Positions 47,333 to 58,808 of a stretch of 64,000 nt of DNA are shown here, in pieces. Source of the DNA: Spongospora subterranea (taxonomy: Eukaryota > Endomyxa > Phytomyxea > Plasmodiophorida > Plasmodiophoridae); NCBI GenBank assembly GCA_900404475.1, contig OUQQ01000023.1:1-64000 (forward strand), written 5' to 3'. Numbering within the stretch: the stretch's first letter is position 1; every line of letters begins with the position of its first letter. Made by a program: the position numbers and the translations under genes. The notes below the pieces were generated by a model, which had not been told where the DNA came from, ran no database searches, and worked only from the letters and a program-made list of their open reading frames with translations.

Positions 47333-49106
47333 ATGATTTTCAGAATATGGATGGGCATTGCCCTGTGGGGTTTATCTTCAGGTTTAGTGTGGGATAGCAC
47401 ACAATTCAGTCAAACTCAACATTGGACTGGTATCGGAGCATGTGTCAAGATGCAGATAGCCGCTAATGGAGAGGTATTTCAGACCGCTATGTGATATTGG
47501 GTCACTTTCTTACATCTATTCAGGTATTCTGTAGCCTTAAGGATGGCATTCTTCGCAAGTTCCCTTCCATTAACACAAACGGAGTTGATTACGTTGATGT
47601 CTGGTCCAACGATGTTGGGCTAACTGCATTCTGGAATGATCGCGGCATGCTGGGTATGGCTGTTGATCCAAACTATCCCGCCAATCCCTACATTTGGGTT
47701 TTGGTGTCGGTAACCAGGACAGATAATCCTCTAGACCAGACTATATATCCCAATTCTTGTGATGCTGGCGATGGTGGCAGTGTTCAACCTGAAGCTCAAT
47801 GTGATCAGGCAGCCCGACTCATCCGAATCAAGATGAACGGCAACTCAGGAGTGACTGATTTGGTGTTAATGACAGGATGGTGCTCCAATGGGATGTCTCA
47901 TCATCTGGGAAACCTTGCCTGGGCAAGAGATGGTGGATTATACGTATCAGGAGGGGATGGATCGTCCTATACAGTTGATGTAATCTCACCGGGCACTTAT
48001 CCCACTTCCTTTCACATATTGGGTTTTATTTACAGGATCGCGGTACTCCAGGTAAACCATGCCATCGAGACGCAGATGCTCGATTCCAAGGCGCATGGCG
48101 TTCACAATGGGACGATTACACTCATGGAAAGGTGATGTACTACTCGGATAGTTGGACAAGTTATAACTTCCAGATGTTTTAGATCCTATACATTTCCAAA
48201 ACTCAACTAATGTCGACAACTCAGTTGAGACTTGCTGATGTCCGAATAGTTGCTAAAGGTATCTGTTGCATGAACCATATGGAGTTTAGATCTATAACCG
48301 ATCGTTGCTTTGAATAGGTCTTCGTAACCCGTTCAGGTTCGCTATTCACCCCGTTACCTATGATCTCTACATCGGTGATGTCGGATCTGATTTCTTCGAA
48401 GAAATCAATCGATTACCCGACCCTTTAACTGCAACGACTGTTCCGAACTTCGGATGGCCATGTTTTGAAGGAGTGGCATATCAGCCAAGATATGGGGCTG
48501 ATGCTGGTTGTGCCGACGTCGCTAAAATAGCCACGAAACCATTCTTATACTACTCTCGAACAAGAGGGTTTAATATTCCTGGAGCCCAAGAGCACTGTAT
48601 GCGAGGATCGGTCTCTCCCGCTGCGTTTACGTTCCGTTCCGGGACGGATTGGGGTTCCGCATGGCAGAATCGAATGATATGGGCTGACTCATCGATGCAG
48701 TGCATATTTGCACTGGCAAATGATGCACAAGGGTAATCAATAGTCCGCTCGAATAATTTTGACATGCATTTACGTTCCGTACAGTGCTCCAGATCCAGAT
48801 GCGTCGAAGATGGTTTTGGTCTCATACAATACCCCTACCGGAACGGGATCGAAATGGGTAGATTTTACAATGGCGGGAACGGGAGCAGACTCAGCATTAT
48901 ACGCCGTCGATTACGACCAATCTCAAATCCATCAGTTCAAGTACCTTGGCGACCGCACTGTTGATCCGAACGCAGTTGTCGTGAAACCAGGTGCCACTAC
49001 AAAAGGAGGGTCCAGCAAATCAGCTGCATCGAACTTCTCATTCCTTCTGACCATTTCTGGCACCCTGCTAACTACTCTCACCCTCATTTTCATTGCAAAT
49101 TTGTAA
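47333..49106 (+). CDS. Secreted glucose/sorbosone dehydrogenase-like beta-propeller, copy A
   Basis: Exons 47333-47473, 47524-47979, 48036-48131, 48183-48258, 48318-48732 and 48785-49106 give 501 aa. A signal peptide (MIFRIWMGIALWGLSSGLV) leads. Propeller signatures of the GSDH/PQQ-type sugar dehydrogenase and HHIP-like family follow: RGMLGMAVDPNYPANPYIWV, MSHHLGNLAWARDGGLYVSG, GLRNPFRFAIHP, LYIGDVGSDFFEEIN and NFGWPCFEG. A C-terminal hydrophobic tail after a Ser/Gly/Lys spacer (FSFLLTISGTLLTTLTLIFI) suggests a GPI anchor. It probably oxidises or binds sugars at the cell surface; cofactor use is not established. The next gene is a tandem duplicate. Confidence 0.88.
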
Positions 49107-49429
49107 ATAAATCCGATCTTCATTTCAATTCCCGCTTTAGAGTGCCAGTTGCCAATTGAGATGAATATTACCAGGGGTTCAACAACGACGAACGAATTTT
49201 CGGGATTAGCGTGTTGGATCAGCGCTTCCTACTTTGTACTTCTCAATGAACAAGTTATGTACTCTGATCCGAACCCATAAAAAATCGTCACCCGACGCTG
49301 ATGCCGTTTCCTCAACAAGGGTTGCAGTAGCGATAAAGCAGCAGCAGATTTTGCATCGATGGCACGTGCCGCCAATCAAATAACAAGGCAGACATTCAGA
49401 ACCTAGTTGCCAAACTGAAATTTGTCCCG
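49107..49429. other. Spacer between tandem dehydrogenase-like copies
   Basis: 323 nt between copies A and B. No open frame of note. It serves as 3' end of A and promoter of B. Confidence 0.4.
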
Positions 49430-51228
49430 ATGCAAATTGCTACAATATGGATGGGCATTACCCTGTGGGGTTTATCCTCAGGTTTAGTGTGGGATAGCAC
49501 AGAGTTCAGCCAAACAACATATTGGACTGGTATCGGAGCATGTGTTAAGATGCAGATAGCCGCTAACGGAGAGGTATAATATACAGATAATCACACCTAC
49601 CTCGGGTCCTGTAGTTAACATCGCTATTCAAGGTATTTTGTAGCCTGAAGAATGGAGTTCTTCGCAAGTTCCCTTCCATTAAATCCAACGGAAACGATTA
49701 TGTTGATGTCTGGTCTAACGATGCTGGGCTGACATCGACATGGAATGATCGCGGCATGCTGGGTATGGCTGTTGATCCGAACTATCCCGCCAATCCCTAC
49801 ATTTGGGTTTTGGTGTCGGTAACCAGGACAGATAATCCTCTAGACCAGACTATATATCCCAATTCTTGTGATGCTGGCGATGGTGGCAGTGTTCAACCTG
49901 AAGCTCAATGTGATCAGGCAGCCCGACTTATACGAATCAAGATGAACGGCAACTCAGGAGTGACTGATCTGGTGTTAATGACAGGATGGTGCTCCAATGG
50001 GATGTCTCATCATCTGGGAAACCTTGCCTGGGCAAGAGATGGTGGATTATACGTATCAGGAGGGGATGGAGCGTCCTATACAGTTGATGTAATCTTACCG
50101 GGCACTTATCCCAATTTTTTTTCACATATTGGTGGCTGGACAGGATCGCGGTACTACTGGCAAACCATGCCATCGCGACGCAGATACTCGTTTCCAAGGC
50201 GCATGGCGTCCACAATGGGACGATTACACTCATGGAAAGGTAAAAGATTACTCTGATAATTGGTGAGGTTAAAATTTGGAAATGTTTCAGATCCTATACA
50301 TCTCCAAAACTCAAACTATGTCGACGACTCAGCTGAGTCTTGCTGATGTCCGAATAGTTGCAAAAGGTTGTAGTTGCATGCAATATGTGGAGTTTAGATA
50401 TACCTGTAATGATCGTCGCTTTAATAGGTCTCCGTAACCCGTTTAGGTTCGCTATTCACCCCGTTACCTATGATCTCTACATCGGCGATGTCGGATCTGA
50501 TTTTTACGAAGAAATCAATCGCGCACCCGACCCTTTAACTGCAACGACTGTTCCAAACTTCGGATGGCCATGTTTTGAAGGAGTGGCATATCAGCCAAGA
50601 TATGGGGCTGATGCTGGTTGTGCGGATGTTGCTAAAATAGCCACAAAACCATTCATATACTACTCTCGAACAAGAGGATTTGCTATCCCCGGCGTTGCGG
50701 AAAATTGTTTACGAGGTTCGGTTTCTCCAGCGGCATTTACATTCCGAAACGGAACGGATTGGGGTTCCGCATGGCAGAATCGTCTGATATGGGCTGACTC
50801 ATCTATGCAATGCATATTTGCACTAGCCAATGATGCGCAAGGGTGAGTCGAACTCGACAGAAAGTATTCAAGTTGACCTGATCGTTTGTTGTAGAAATCC
50901 GGACTCGGATACGACCAAAATGACTTTTGTATCCTACAATACCAAAGATGGAGTTGGATCAAAATGGGTAGATTTCAACATTGCTGGCGATGGCGCTGAT
51001 TCTGTTTTATACGCTCTTGATTACGATCAGTCTCAAGTTCATCAATTCCATTATCTTGGAGATCGCACTGTAGACCCCAACGCACCGGTTGCCACCAAGG
51101 CACCAGGTGCTGCAACGAACTCGAAAGGTTCGGCCAAGTCAGACACAGCAGCATCAACCTCGGTCGTAAACATCCCGGGAACTGTTATAGCTTTTATCGG
51201 CATATTGGTCCTTCTCGCAAATTTATAA
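49430..51228 (+). CDS. Secreted glucose/sorbosone dehydrogenase-like beta-propeller, copy B
   Basis: Exons 49430-49573, 49633-50088, 50144-50239, 50291-50366, 50428-50842 and 50895-51228 give 506 aa. The five introns lie at the same positions as in copy A, and exons 2-5 have identical lengths (456, 96, 76, 415). Sequence is nearly identical to A through the central propeller and diverges more in the C-terminal part (KGSAKSDTAAST spacer, then a hydrophobic GPI-type tail). Even parts of introns 1 and 2 are alike, so the duplication is recent. Catalytic and structural motifs are intact, including GLRNPFRFAIHP and NFGWPCFEG. Confidence 0.88.
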
Positions 51229-51467
51229 ACATCAAATTGTCGGTTAGAAAAATCTAAAATGATCTGAGTGGGTCGGCTGGCTGGTGTGGTTTGGCAACTG
51301 AGGGGCGTGTCAGCCACATGTGTACACTATAGTGGTAGTCAGAATATACAGTGAGAATTATTCAGGAGACTATTTCGGTTGTTATATCACGAGCAAGACA
51401 GGAGCACCTCTACTCTGCCCATAGTTGATTGCGAGGTGTTCCTGTTGAAGGGCAAAGACTGATCGAT

Positions 51468-52077
51468 ATGACAGTACAAGACAAAGATGACGTTGAGATT
51501 GAAGAGCTTATCGAGGTCAGTTTCAAACAGATTTCTAGGGTCTGGCGTTGAATCTTCATGTCATCAGGGTTATCGCCTAACATGGGCGAAAGAGAGAGAG
51601 AAGGAATTTCCGGACGCCCAGGTTCACTTGGAATTTTCAACAGCCCTTCTTAGATCCAATGACAGGAACCATCTGCTTGAAGCACAAGACAACCTCGATG
51701 GTAAGGTTTGCTTATACATTCATATACAAGGTTAACAGTTTTGAGTAGACATGATCGAGGAGGGGTTGTCAATCGTAGACTCATGCTATGCACAAGCAGT
51801 TTGTAAATTTAAACTGGGTTTGCTATCAGAGTCGTCAATTTACACATCACGAGTTCTGCAACTGGATCCAAATAATGAAAAAGCCCAACAACTACAAGAT
51901 ATATTGGAAACGACGGCATCGAAAGGTAGGCTCCACGATGCTCTGAATGTATTGCTCTTCTGAATGGACAGTCCAGAAGGCAAACTGACGGCGTTATTAT
52001 CCATCGGAGTCACGTTTGCGCTGGCCGCGCTTCTTCACGCGAAGTTTCTCAAACCGTTTTTCAGTCGAAATTCATGA
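51468..52077 (+). CDS. FIS1: Mitochondrial fission protein 1
   Basis: Exons 51468-51515, 51568-51700, 51749-51925 and 51977-52077 give 152 aa, the standard FIS1 size. TPR-like helices are visible (LTWAKEREKEFPDAQVHLEF, CYAQAVCKFKLGLLSESSIY, LQLDPNNEKAQQLQDIL). A short linker KEGKL and one C-terminal membrane helix (LTALLSIGVTFALAALLHA) with a short tail KFLKPFFSRNS complete the tail-anchored layout. It acts on the outer mitochondrial and peroxisomal membranes to recruit fission adaptors. It lies between the dehydrogenase pair and the glycosyltransferase-like triplet. Confidence 0.9.
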
Positions 52078-52176
52078 AAATATTTAACTTTGAGTATAAA
52101 TCAATGTTTCATTGTCAAATCGTATGTATAGTGACGTGTAATTTGGTAACTCTTCCATTGCAATCACTTCCGTGGT

Positions 52177-53089
52177 TTAATTTGATATTGGAGAATAAAA
52201 CAACTCATCGTCCTCGCTGCGGAAAGGAGACCGATTTTGCGTTGGCGTTTGAGGAGGTTCATTGCTAATCACTTCGGAGCTGCCTTCGAACATTATTTCG
52301 ATTTCCGAGAGGAGGGATTCTGTCGCAGCTTCTGCTGCCACAATATCTATATTGATCGTTTGCAGTAAATTGCAAAGTTCGTCTGGTTCGCCCGGTTTTT
52401 CCATTTCAATTTTGGCCAGACTTATGGCATTGAAGCCAGAGGACTCAATCGCCGCACGATAACTTTCTAATCGTAACTCAGCCTGTTCAACTTGTTGCCT
52501 CATTTGTGCTAGTTGTTTCTCAGAATTCTCTCTATCACCTAGAATCACAAAGTTAAACTCGGGGATAGTCATCTGCTATGTTCCAAGGTCTCACTGATCC
52601 GTCTCTCTTCGAGCATGAACTCAACTTCAGAGCTGCGTTCTTGACATGATCTTCCCCATTCAGCAAGTTGATCTTTTTCCATTTCTAATTCACGCATACG
52701 CTCTTCTGCTTTCTGCTCCCGATCGTCTTCAAGTTTTTCTGCCTCCATAGCTTGAATTTTGGCTTTCAACGATTCCACTGTTCTCAGGAGTCTGGAATTT
52801 TCTTCTATCATCGATGCTTCACCTTTTTTCAATTCGTTGTAGCTAAATGAGAAACGGGTCATTTGAAAAATCATTGCAAATATTTATGAGCTGACCTTTT
52901 TGACTTGGTCGGCACTCCACTGACTCTTCGTTGTCGAACAACTCCTGTCCGTGACCTGGAGCGAATACTGAACCCGTTATCGCCTTCTGGTGCTGCAGGT
53001 TCCCCAATAGGAGAAACTCGCGTCATGGAACCGAAGCGGGTTTGTGTTTTTGACGATGGCGTCATGACGACTGGTAGTGGATGCACCAT
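52177..53089 (-). CDS. Coiled-coil protein of unknown family
   Basis: Exons 53089-52896, 52842-52595 and 52538-52177 (minus) give 267 aa. The N-terminal 65 residues are basic and Ser/Thr-Pro-containing (VVMTPSSKT, RTGVVRQRRVSGVPTKSK), suggesting regulated or nuclear/microtubule interaction. A long heptad-rich coiled coil runs from about aa 66 to 200 (SRLLRTVESLKAKIQAMEAE, ENSEKQLAQMRQQVEQAELR). The tail is acidic and Ser/Pro-rich. The overall shape resembles centrosomal, kinetochore or motor-adaptor coiled coils, but no family can be named. Confidence 0.7.
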
Positions 53090-53514
53090 CGCCGTTTTTT
53101 CGGAACAACTGGTAAGGGATATAAAAAGGGCACTCAGTTTTCACAGTTCAGATTGTAAAATTATCTCCAAGGGCCAATATGTGTGTAGTCCGAACTGAAT
53201 TTGATTGGGTGTACACTGTACATAACGAAAACTGGTTTTAGGTGGTGTTCAACACAAGTGGGAATCATTGTGCGAGAAGCTTTTTGCAAGTAGGGACTTT
53301 TTCGTAACTGAAATAGTTACTTTGCGAAATTCCCCGGTAGCTGCAAGTACTTTGCTTGAACATGCATACAAGTGGCGTTTTTAATAAATTGGATATTTTG
53401 CCCTCCCCACAAAAGTACGCACTTCCAGTCGACTCACTGGGTCGAAGCGTGTTGGCGTCATTGATTCTTTCACAGAACTTCCAGCTTCAGTTGATGATGG
53501 AGCTGATTTCTCCG
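53090..53514. other. Intergenic between two minus-strand genes
   Basis: 425 nt. An opposite-strand open stretch at 53356-53607 reaches into the neighbour's coding region and is judged a shadow. No separate gene or repeat is supported. Confidence 0.35.
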
Positions 53515-53966
53515 TTATGGGTCAAAATTTCGGAAAACTATTTGCTGATACGTAGTTTGATTGATGTGCCTCAGTTTTCTTGTCGTGTAGCTAATTTCAA
53601 GCCTTAGGTTGTCGCCAAAGTGCTTTTTTTGATTTAATAGCGTCAACAGATTGAGGCGACTTTCCAAAATCGAGTCAATTTCAAATTCGGCACCATCATG
53701 GGCTCGAAAAATCTCGTGAATTGATGCAGACCAAGAAGAACTAGAGATGGACAGAGGCACATGAAACAGTCCTGATTGAGTGCTATCGGCCAACCAACCT
53801 TGACCCAAGGTAAACTGCCTGGACCATGTTGAAACCTGGTAAACCAGGTATCTTCGAAAAAATAAGTCCGACTGGTTAGGACGAAACGCACGTGAAAAGA
53901 TTCTGCTAACCAAATCAGACGCCCAGACGCAACAACTCCAGCTGATCCGAATAAGTTAATTAACAT
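53515..53966 (-). CDS. Hypothetical protein (two exons)
   Basis: Exons 53966-53825 and 53771-53515 (minus), joined by a 53-nt intron, give 132 aa. The N-terminus is hydrophobic (MLINLFGSAGVVASGRLIWL) and could be a signal peptide or mitochondrial signal. The rest (SASIHEIFRAHDGAEFEIDS, then a Lys/Arg-rich helical segment) looks soluble. Two different frames become one only after splicing, which supports a real gene. No family is recognised. Confidence 0.45.
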
Positions 53967-54136
53967 AACGTTTTACGATAACACACCAGACCGTCCAAGA
54001 TTTTTTTTTTTCAAATCCGTTACACCGGACGGACAGTCAATCCTGACGGGGTTCCTGCCGTCAGTCATGTGGGGGCAATGCCGCCACGGTCAAGCTCAAT
54101 GCGGACAATTTGATTGTCCAAGATCCGAACCAAGTA

Positions 54137-55358
54137 ATGGAAAACAAAGTGGAACCTGGCAAAAGTGGCAAATGGTTACCTAATGCTTCGCCACCTGTTT
54201 TTCTTGTAATATCTCTATCAATTGTGACATTTGCTACAGTACTGTTAGCTCTATCGCTTATATACACCCAGGAGCAGACACATTTAGACAACTTTTTGCA
54301 GGCGACTGATTTTCAGGTTTGCCAACATCATGGATTATCGAGAGCTTTGTCACCAGACGCAATATGCACTTTGATAGTCGCACCTAAGTCGTTATCGGTG
54401 CAGTCTAGCAATACGGCGTCAGCTGACCATACCAGATTTATCTTCCAATCTTGGAAAGCGTTAAAAAATGTCGAGTTCGTCATTGTTTCTGATGATTGTA
54501 CAACTCTTCGTCTAGCAAATTTTTACGGATTGGCTACGTTTATTCCATCAAGTGGGAGTGCTGCGGAGGATTTCACATACAGATATCTGTTCAAGCTAAT
54601 CGATGAGATACTTCCAGTCCAATCGAGCACGGTAGGCTTCAGCAATGGAGATATCATCTATGACTCAACTTTAGTGGATTCGGTGAACCACATGGTGCAA
54701 CACGCCAGAGACCAGGGCTGGAGGAATTGGATGCTCTCAGGACGCCGAACCAATTTTGATTTACCTAGACATTGTATGACCTCGGATTCACCTTTCAATG
54801 TCCGATTTTCAAGAATGGTCAAGATTGCTTTGGAAACAGGTTCGCTCTACGATAGTGTTGCCCAGGTTAGAATGTCACATATGTTTTCACCTTTTAGCTG
54901 GCTTATACGTTAACAGGACTTTTTTATTTTCAATCGTGGTATTGATCTCAAGTGGGAGTGCATACCCCCTTTTCTATTAGGTGGCGTTTATTTCGGTAAG
55001 ACTAAGTTATGCTTACGGTTATCATTTGTTCTCAACTGACCTTTTTTCAGATAATTGGTTTGCTGGAATGATTGCACACCATCCTGTAATCAAGGCTGTA
55101 GACTTTTCGAGCGTCCTCCATGCATACCATGTTAATCATGGACATACGCGCTCCCTTTCTCATGGAAGTGTTTCGTCTACGATCAATCGAGTCATTGGCT
55201 ACACTGGTGAAAATTACATTGCCCATGGAAATCTTGAGTGTATGCCTTGGGTCGCGACAAAAAACTGGACAAACGGTATCGAGATCTCATCCCGAAATCG
55301 CGACCTTGAGGATAGTAAGGTCTACGATAACTTTTGGGCATGTCAATCTAAGCAATGA
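54137..55358 (+). CDS. Type II membrane glycosyltransferase-like protein, tandem copy 1
   Basis: Exons 54137-54865, 54917-54995 and 55051-55358 give 371 aa. A cytosolic tail and one membrane helix (FLVISLSIVTFATVLLALSL) precede a luminal domain. Shared family motifs: CQHHGLSRALSPDA, LIVAPKS, CTTLRLANFYGLATFIPSSG, the invariant GFSNGDIIYDSTL, RRTNFDLP, then DFFIFNRGIDLKWECIPPFL and DNWFAGMI with VKAVDFSSVLHAYHVNHGH. The F-RG ... IPPF ... DNW ... AYHxNH pattern is found in nucleotide-sugar-transferase-like proteins. A Golgi or cell-surface glycan role is inferred. An upstream in-frame extension without ATG exists. Confidence 0.75.
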
Positions 55359-55863
55359 TCAACCCAATCCCAACTGGCGTGCTCATCTGCTCATTAACAA
55401 CGCTTTATGCATGACGGAGGTGGTTTATGTGTACAGCAGATCATAATAAAATATTTGTATAGTGAAAATGATGCTTCGTTCATCATCTTTGCTGTCGAAC
55501 CCAGGCGTCAATCACTTCGAGGAATGGAATCATAAACTACCTCGATGATTTAAGGATCCTCACCGCAACGACAGTCGATTACCTTGGTCCAGCTCTTCTG
55601 AAACCTGGCCGTAATTGCACAGCTACATTGGCCATGGAAAAACGTTGTCCTCTTAGATGGGACTGGCGATTACGTGGAACCCATGTCCTGTAAGGCTTCC
55701 GTTAAGAAAATATTGTCGTAGATATCGTACTACAAGCAGCGATTGCACGCAACAAACCAAAACATGTAAATATTTACTGAATCATCAAAAAACAAACGAA
55801 GAGAAAAGGAAGAGAGAAAAGGGAAAAGAAGGAAGAAACAGAAGAAAGGGGGAAAGTACGTTG
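55359..55863. other. Spacer between tandem glycosyltransferase-like copies 1 and 2
   Basis: 505 nt. An open stretch before 55864 is in frame with copy 2 and has an ATG at 55657, rich in Lys, Arg and Glu codons near 55790-55855 (purine-rich tract). It could be an N-terminal extension of copy 2 but has no counterpart in copies 1 and 3, so it is left out. Confidence 0.35.
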
Positions 55864-57207
55864 ATGGATCAAGAACCTACCGTAGACCAGATGCGTAAAC
55901 ATGCCCGTCAGTTGTCCTACGTTACAGTAATAGGTCACGACCTCAAACTCCGTTCCGTCACGGAATATTTTGATTTCTGGAGGGCAAGTTTGTCCATGAA
56001 ACGTGTCACCAACTCTGGCCAAGGCAGGTGTTCATTTCACCGATGTCGACCTATCTTCGCGGTCATTTTTTTCACAACTGCGATGTTCTTTGCAATAACA
56101 CTACTGCTACCGCATATCATCTCCCAAAATTACATGAGTATAATATCAGTATCGTCACCGGCTGAGTTTGAGGTGTGTCAACATCATGGACTATCGAGGG
56201 CGATATCACCAGACGCCATTCTCACCATGATTGTCGCTCCCAAACGTGTGTCAAGGGAAGCGTCTAGTTCAGCTTGTATCGATCGCACCAGTTTTCTCTT
56301 CCAATCGTGGAAGCAGCTATCAAATATCGAGTTGATTATTGTGTCTCGGGACTGTGCAACTCTTCGTCTAGCTGACTCTTTTGGATTGGCCACGTTTATT
56401 CCAACAAGCGGCGGTACTGCTCAACAGCTTACATATGCCAATATGTTTAAGCTAATCGACACTGTTTTACCTGTCTTCTCAAAAGCGGTCGGCTTTAGCA
56501 ATGGGGATATTATCTATGATTCAACTTTAGCGGAATCAGTTAAAGCTATGATACAACACGCCGATGACCAAAGCTGGGATAATTGGATGTTTTCAGGATC
56601 GCGAACCAATTTTGATTTACCCGCGTCGCTACTGATGTCCGATTTTCCGTTCAGAAACCGTTATGAAAATATGCTCGAGATCGCATCGCAATCTGGTGTT
56701 TCACACCAGAGTAATGCCCAGGTTTTTCATCGACAATGATCTTATCTTAGCTCAGCTAATTTGGATCTGATAGGATTTTTTCATTTTTAAGCGTGGTATT
56801 GATCTGAAATGGGATTGCATACCCCCTTTTCTAATGGGTGGTGATTATTTCGGTATGGCAGTGCCTTGTTTGCTGTCTCATTGACCAAATATCATTTAGA
56901 TAATTGGTTTTCTGGTCTGATATCACATCACCCTAGAATCAATGCTGTTGATTTTTCAGGCGTCGTTCATGCATATCACGCTAATCATGAAAATGAGCTC
57001 TTTCTTTCTCACGATTCTACTTCATCTACTATCAACAACTTGCTTGGCCTCGAAGAGAAGAACCGCATCGCCGATGGCAGCCTTGACGATATGCCATGGG
57101 TCGCCAAGCGAAATGAGACTAACGACATCCGAATCTCCTCCCGAGATCGTGAATTAGGAGCCACTAGGGTTTATGATGATTTTTTCGAATGTCATATAAA
57201 GCAATGA
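55864..57207 (+). CDS. Type II membrane glycosyltransferase-like protein, tandem copy 2
   Basis: Exons 55864-56721, 56774-56852 and 56900-57207 give 414 aa. The cytosolic tail is about 40 residues longer than in copy 1. The membrane helix is IFAVIFFTTAMFFAITLLLP. Luminal motifs are all retained: CQHHGLSRAISPDA, MIVAPKR, CATLRLADSFGLATFIPTSG, GFSNGDIIYDSTL, SRTNFDLP, DFFIFKRGIDLKWDCIPPFL, DNWFSGLI and AYHANHE. Intron positions match copies 1 and 3 exactly (middle exon 79 nt in each). A possible upstream start at 55657 would lengthen the basic tail further. Confidence 0.75.
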
Positions 57208-57460
57208 TTGTGCCGAACACACTCCTGCTGACCGCGAATACCCATGATCTTGATTTATTTCCCTTTGACCGATTCTGTAGGACGTAATTAGCCAATCCCC
57301 AGACTGAGTAAGAGGCCAAACTGGCTGACTGCCAGTGCCATATGGTCGGGCACTTGGCGAAGCCCCTTTATTACAAAATCCCTTCAAATGGGTCCTCAAA
57401 CCTTGCTGATTCGTATTATGCGAGCTCTGTGAACTTAGTAAAAAAGAAGGCGCCGCCTCG

Positions 57461-58677
57461 ATGCCGTCGTTTGCCCTTCGGGTCAAACAGCTAATGAATG
57501 CTATTACTCCATATGCGTTCCTGGTAGCATCCGTATTGATCGCGACCCTGACCACATTGGCATTAGCACTATCGCTAAGCTATTCATACACCTCCATCAA
57601 TAACCTCTCACGATCCAGTGACTATGCAGTGTGTCAACATAATGGATTATCAAAAGCAATATCGCCCGACGCCCTTCTAACAATGATCGTTGCTCCAAAA
57701 TCTGTGTTGAGAGAAACTGAAAACACGGCATCTATTCATCATACGAGATTCGTTTTCCAATCATGGAAAGAGCTTAAGAATATCGAGTTTATCGTCGTAT
57801 CCCATGATTGTGCAACTCTCCGTCTTGCAAAGGAATGTGGATTAGCCACCTTTATTCCATCAAGTGGTAATGATGCCGAAGATTTCACGTACAGGTATAT
57901 GTTCAAGATGATCGACACGATAATTCCTTCATCAAGTAAAGTAGTGGGATTCAGTAATGGTGATATCATCTATGACTCAACATTACTGGAATCAGTAAAG
58001 GCGATGACGCAATACGCCTCAGATAAAGGCTTGTCGAATTGGTTATTTGCTGGTAGCCGAACAAACGTTGATTTACCAGACATACTGCTGTCGTCCGAAT
58101 CGCCTTTTCGCCATCGATATAAGAAAATGCTGCAGATTGCATCGCGCTCGGGACTGTTATTTCAAAGTGACGCCCAGGTTCATATTATCAATTGCCCAAC
58201 GATAAGTTGTTTACGCTCCACTCTGCAGGATTTTTTCATTTTTAATCGTGGTATTGATATCGCGTGGGATTGTATACCCCCTTTCCTTGTTGGTGGTGTC
58301 TATTTCGGTAGGAGGCTGTCAGAGTTTTTATCTTAATTAGTTAATAAGTTTTAGATAATTGGTTCTCGGGATTGTCATCGCACCACCCGAACATAATTGC
58401 CATCGATTTTTCAAACGTGATCAATGCTTATCATGTTAATCATGGGCGCCATCGTAGTCTTTCTCGGGTGAATGCGGCCTCAGCCATCAACCTCATTATC
58501 GGGCACGATGCTAAAAACTTTATTTCCAATGGTTATCTCAACGAAATGGAATGGGTGGCGAAAAAGAATGCCACTAGCGGATACGAAATCTTACGCCGTC
58601 ATCGTTTACAAACTAGTTCAGCTTATGACGCCTTCATATCATGTCAACGGCAAGGAGGTCCCACCATGTCACCTTAA
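57461..58677 (+). CDS. Type II membrane glycosyltransferase-like protein, tandem copy 3
   Basis: Exons 57461-58177, 58229-58307 and 58355-58677 give 372 aa. Short cytosolic tail, membrane helix FLVASVLIATLTTLALALSL, then CQHNGLSKAISPDA, MIVAPKS, CATLRLAKECGLATFIPSSG, GFSNGDIIYDSTL, SRTNVDLP, DFFIFNRGIDIAWDCIPPFL, DNWFSGLS and AYHVNHG. The C-terminus is slightly longer than in copies 1-2. Its 3' end faces the minus-strand dehydrogenase-like copy C across 131 nt. Confidence 0.75.
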
Positions 58678-58808
58678 CCTCTCATAGGAAAATGTGTCTA
58701 TTTATTACAATGGTTTTTGATATTGATCATTTTGCAAACAATCATGCGATCTAGCGCCATTTTCTTAGAAGCCCGGTTTTATTCGTCATAAATCAGTTGT
58801 CTATGTGG

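Noticed and set aside
51926..51976. Apparent frameshift before the FIS1 membrane helix
   Set aside because: Choosing the acceptor at 51975-51976 instead of the earlier AG gives KEGKL in phase and a normal FIS1 C-terminus.
53356..53607. Plus-strand open frame of 83 codons
   Set aside because: It overlaps the 3' part of a spliced minus-strand gene and shows no independent protein features.
55657..55863. N-terminal extension of glycosyltransferase-like copy 2
   Set aside because: It is a low-complexity Lys/Arg/Glu tract absent from copies 1 and 3. ATG 55864 gives a type II layout like the paralogues.
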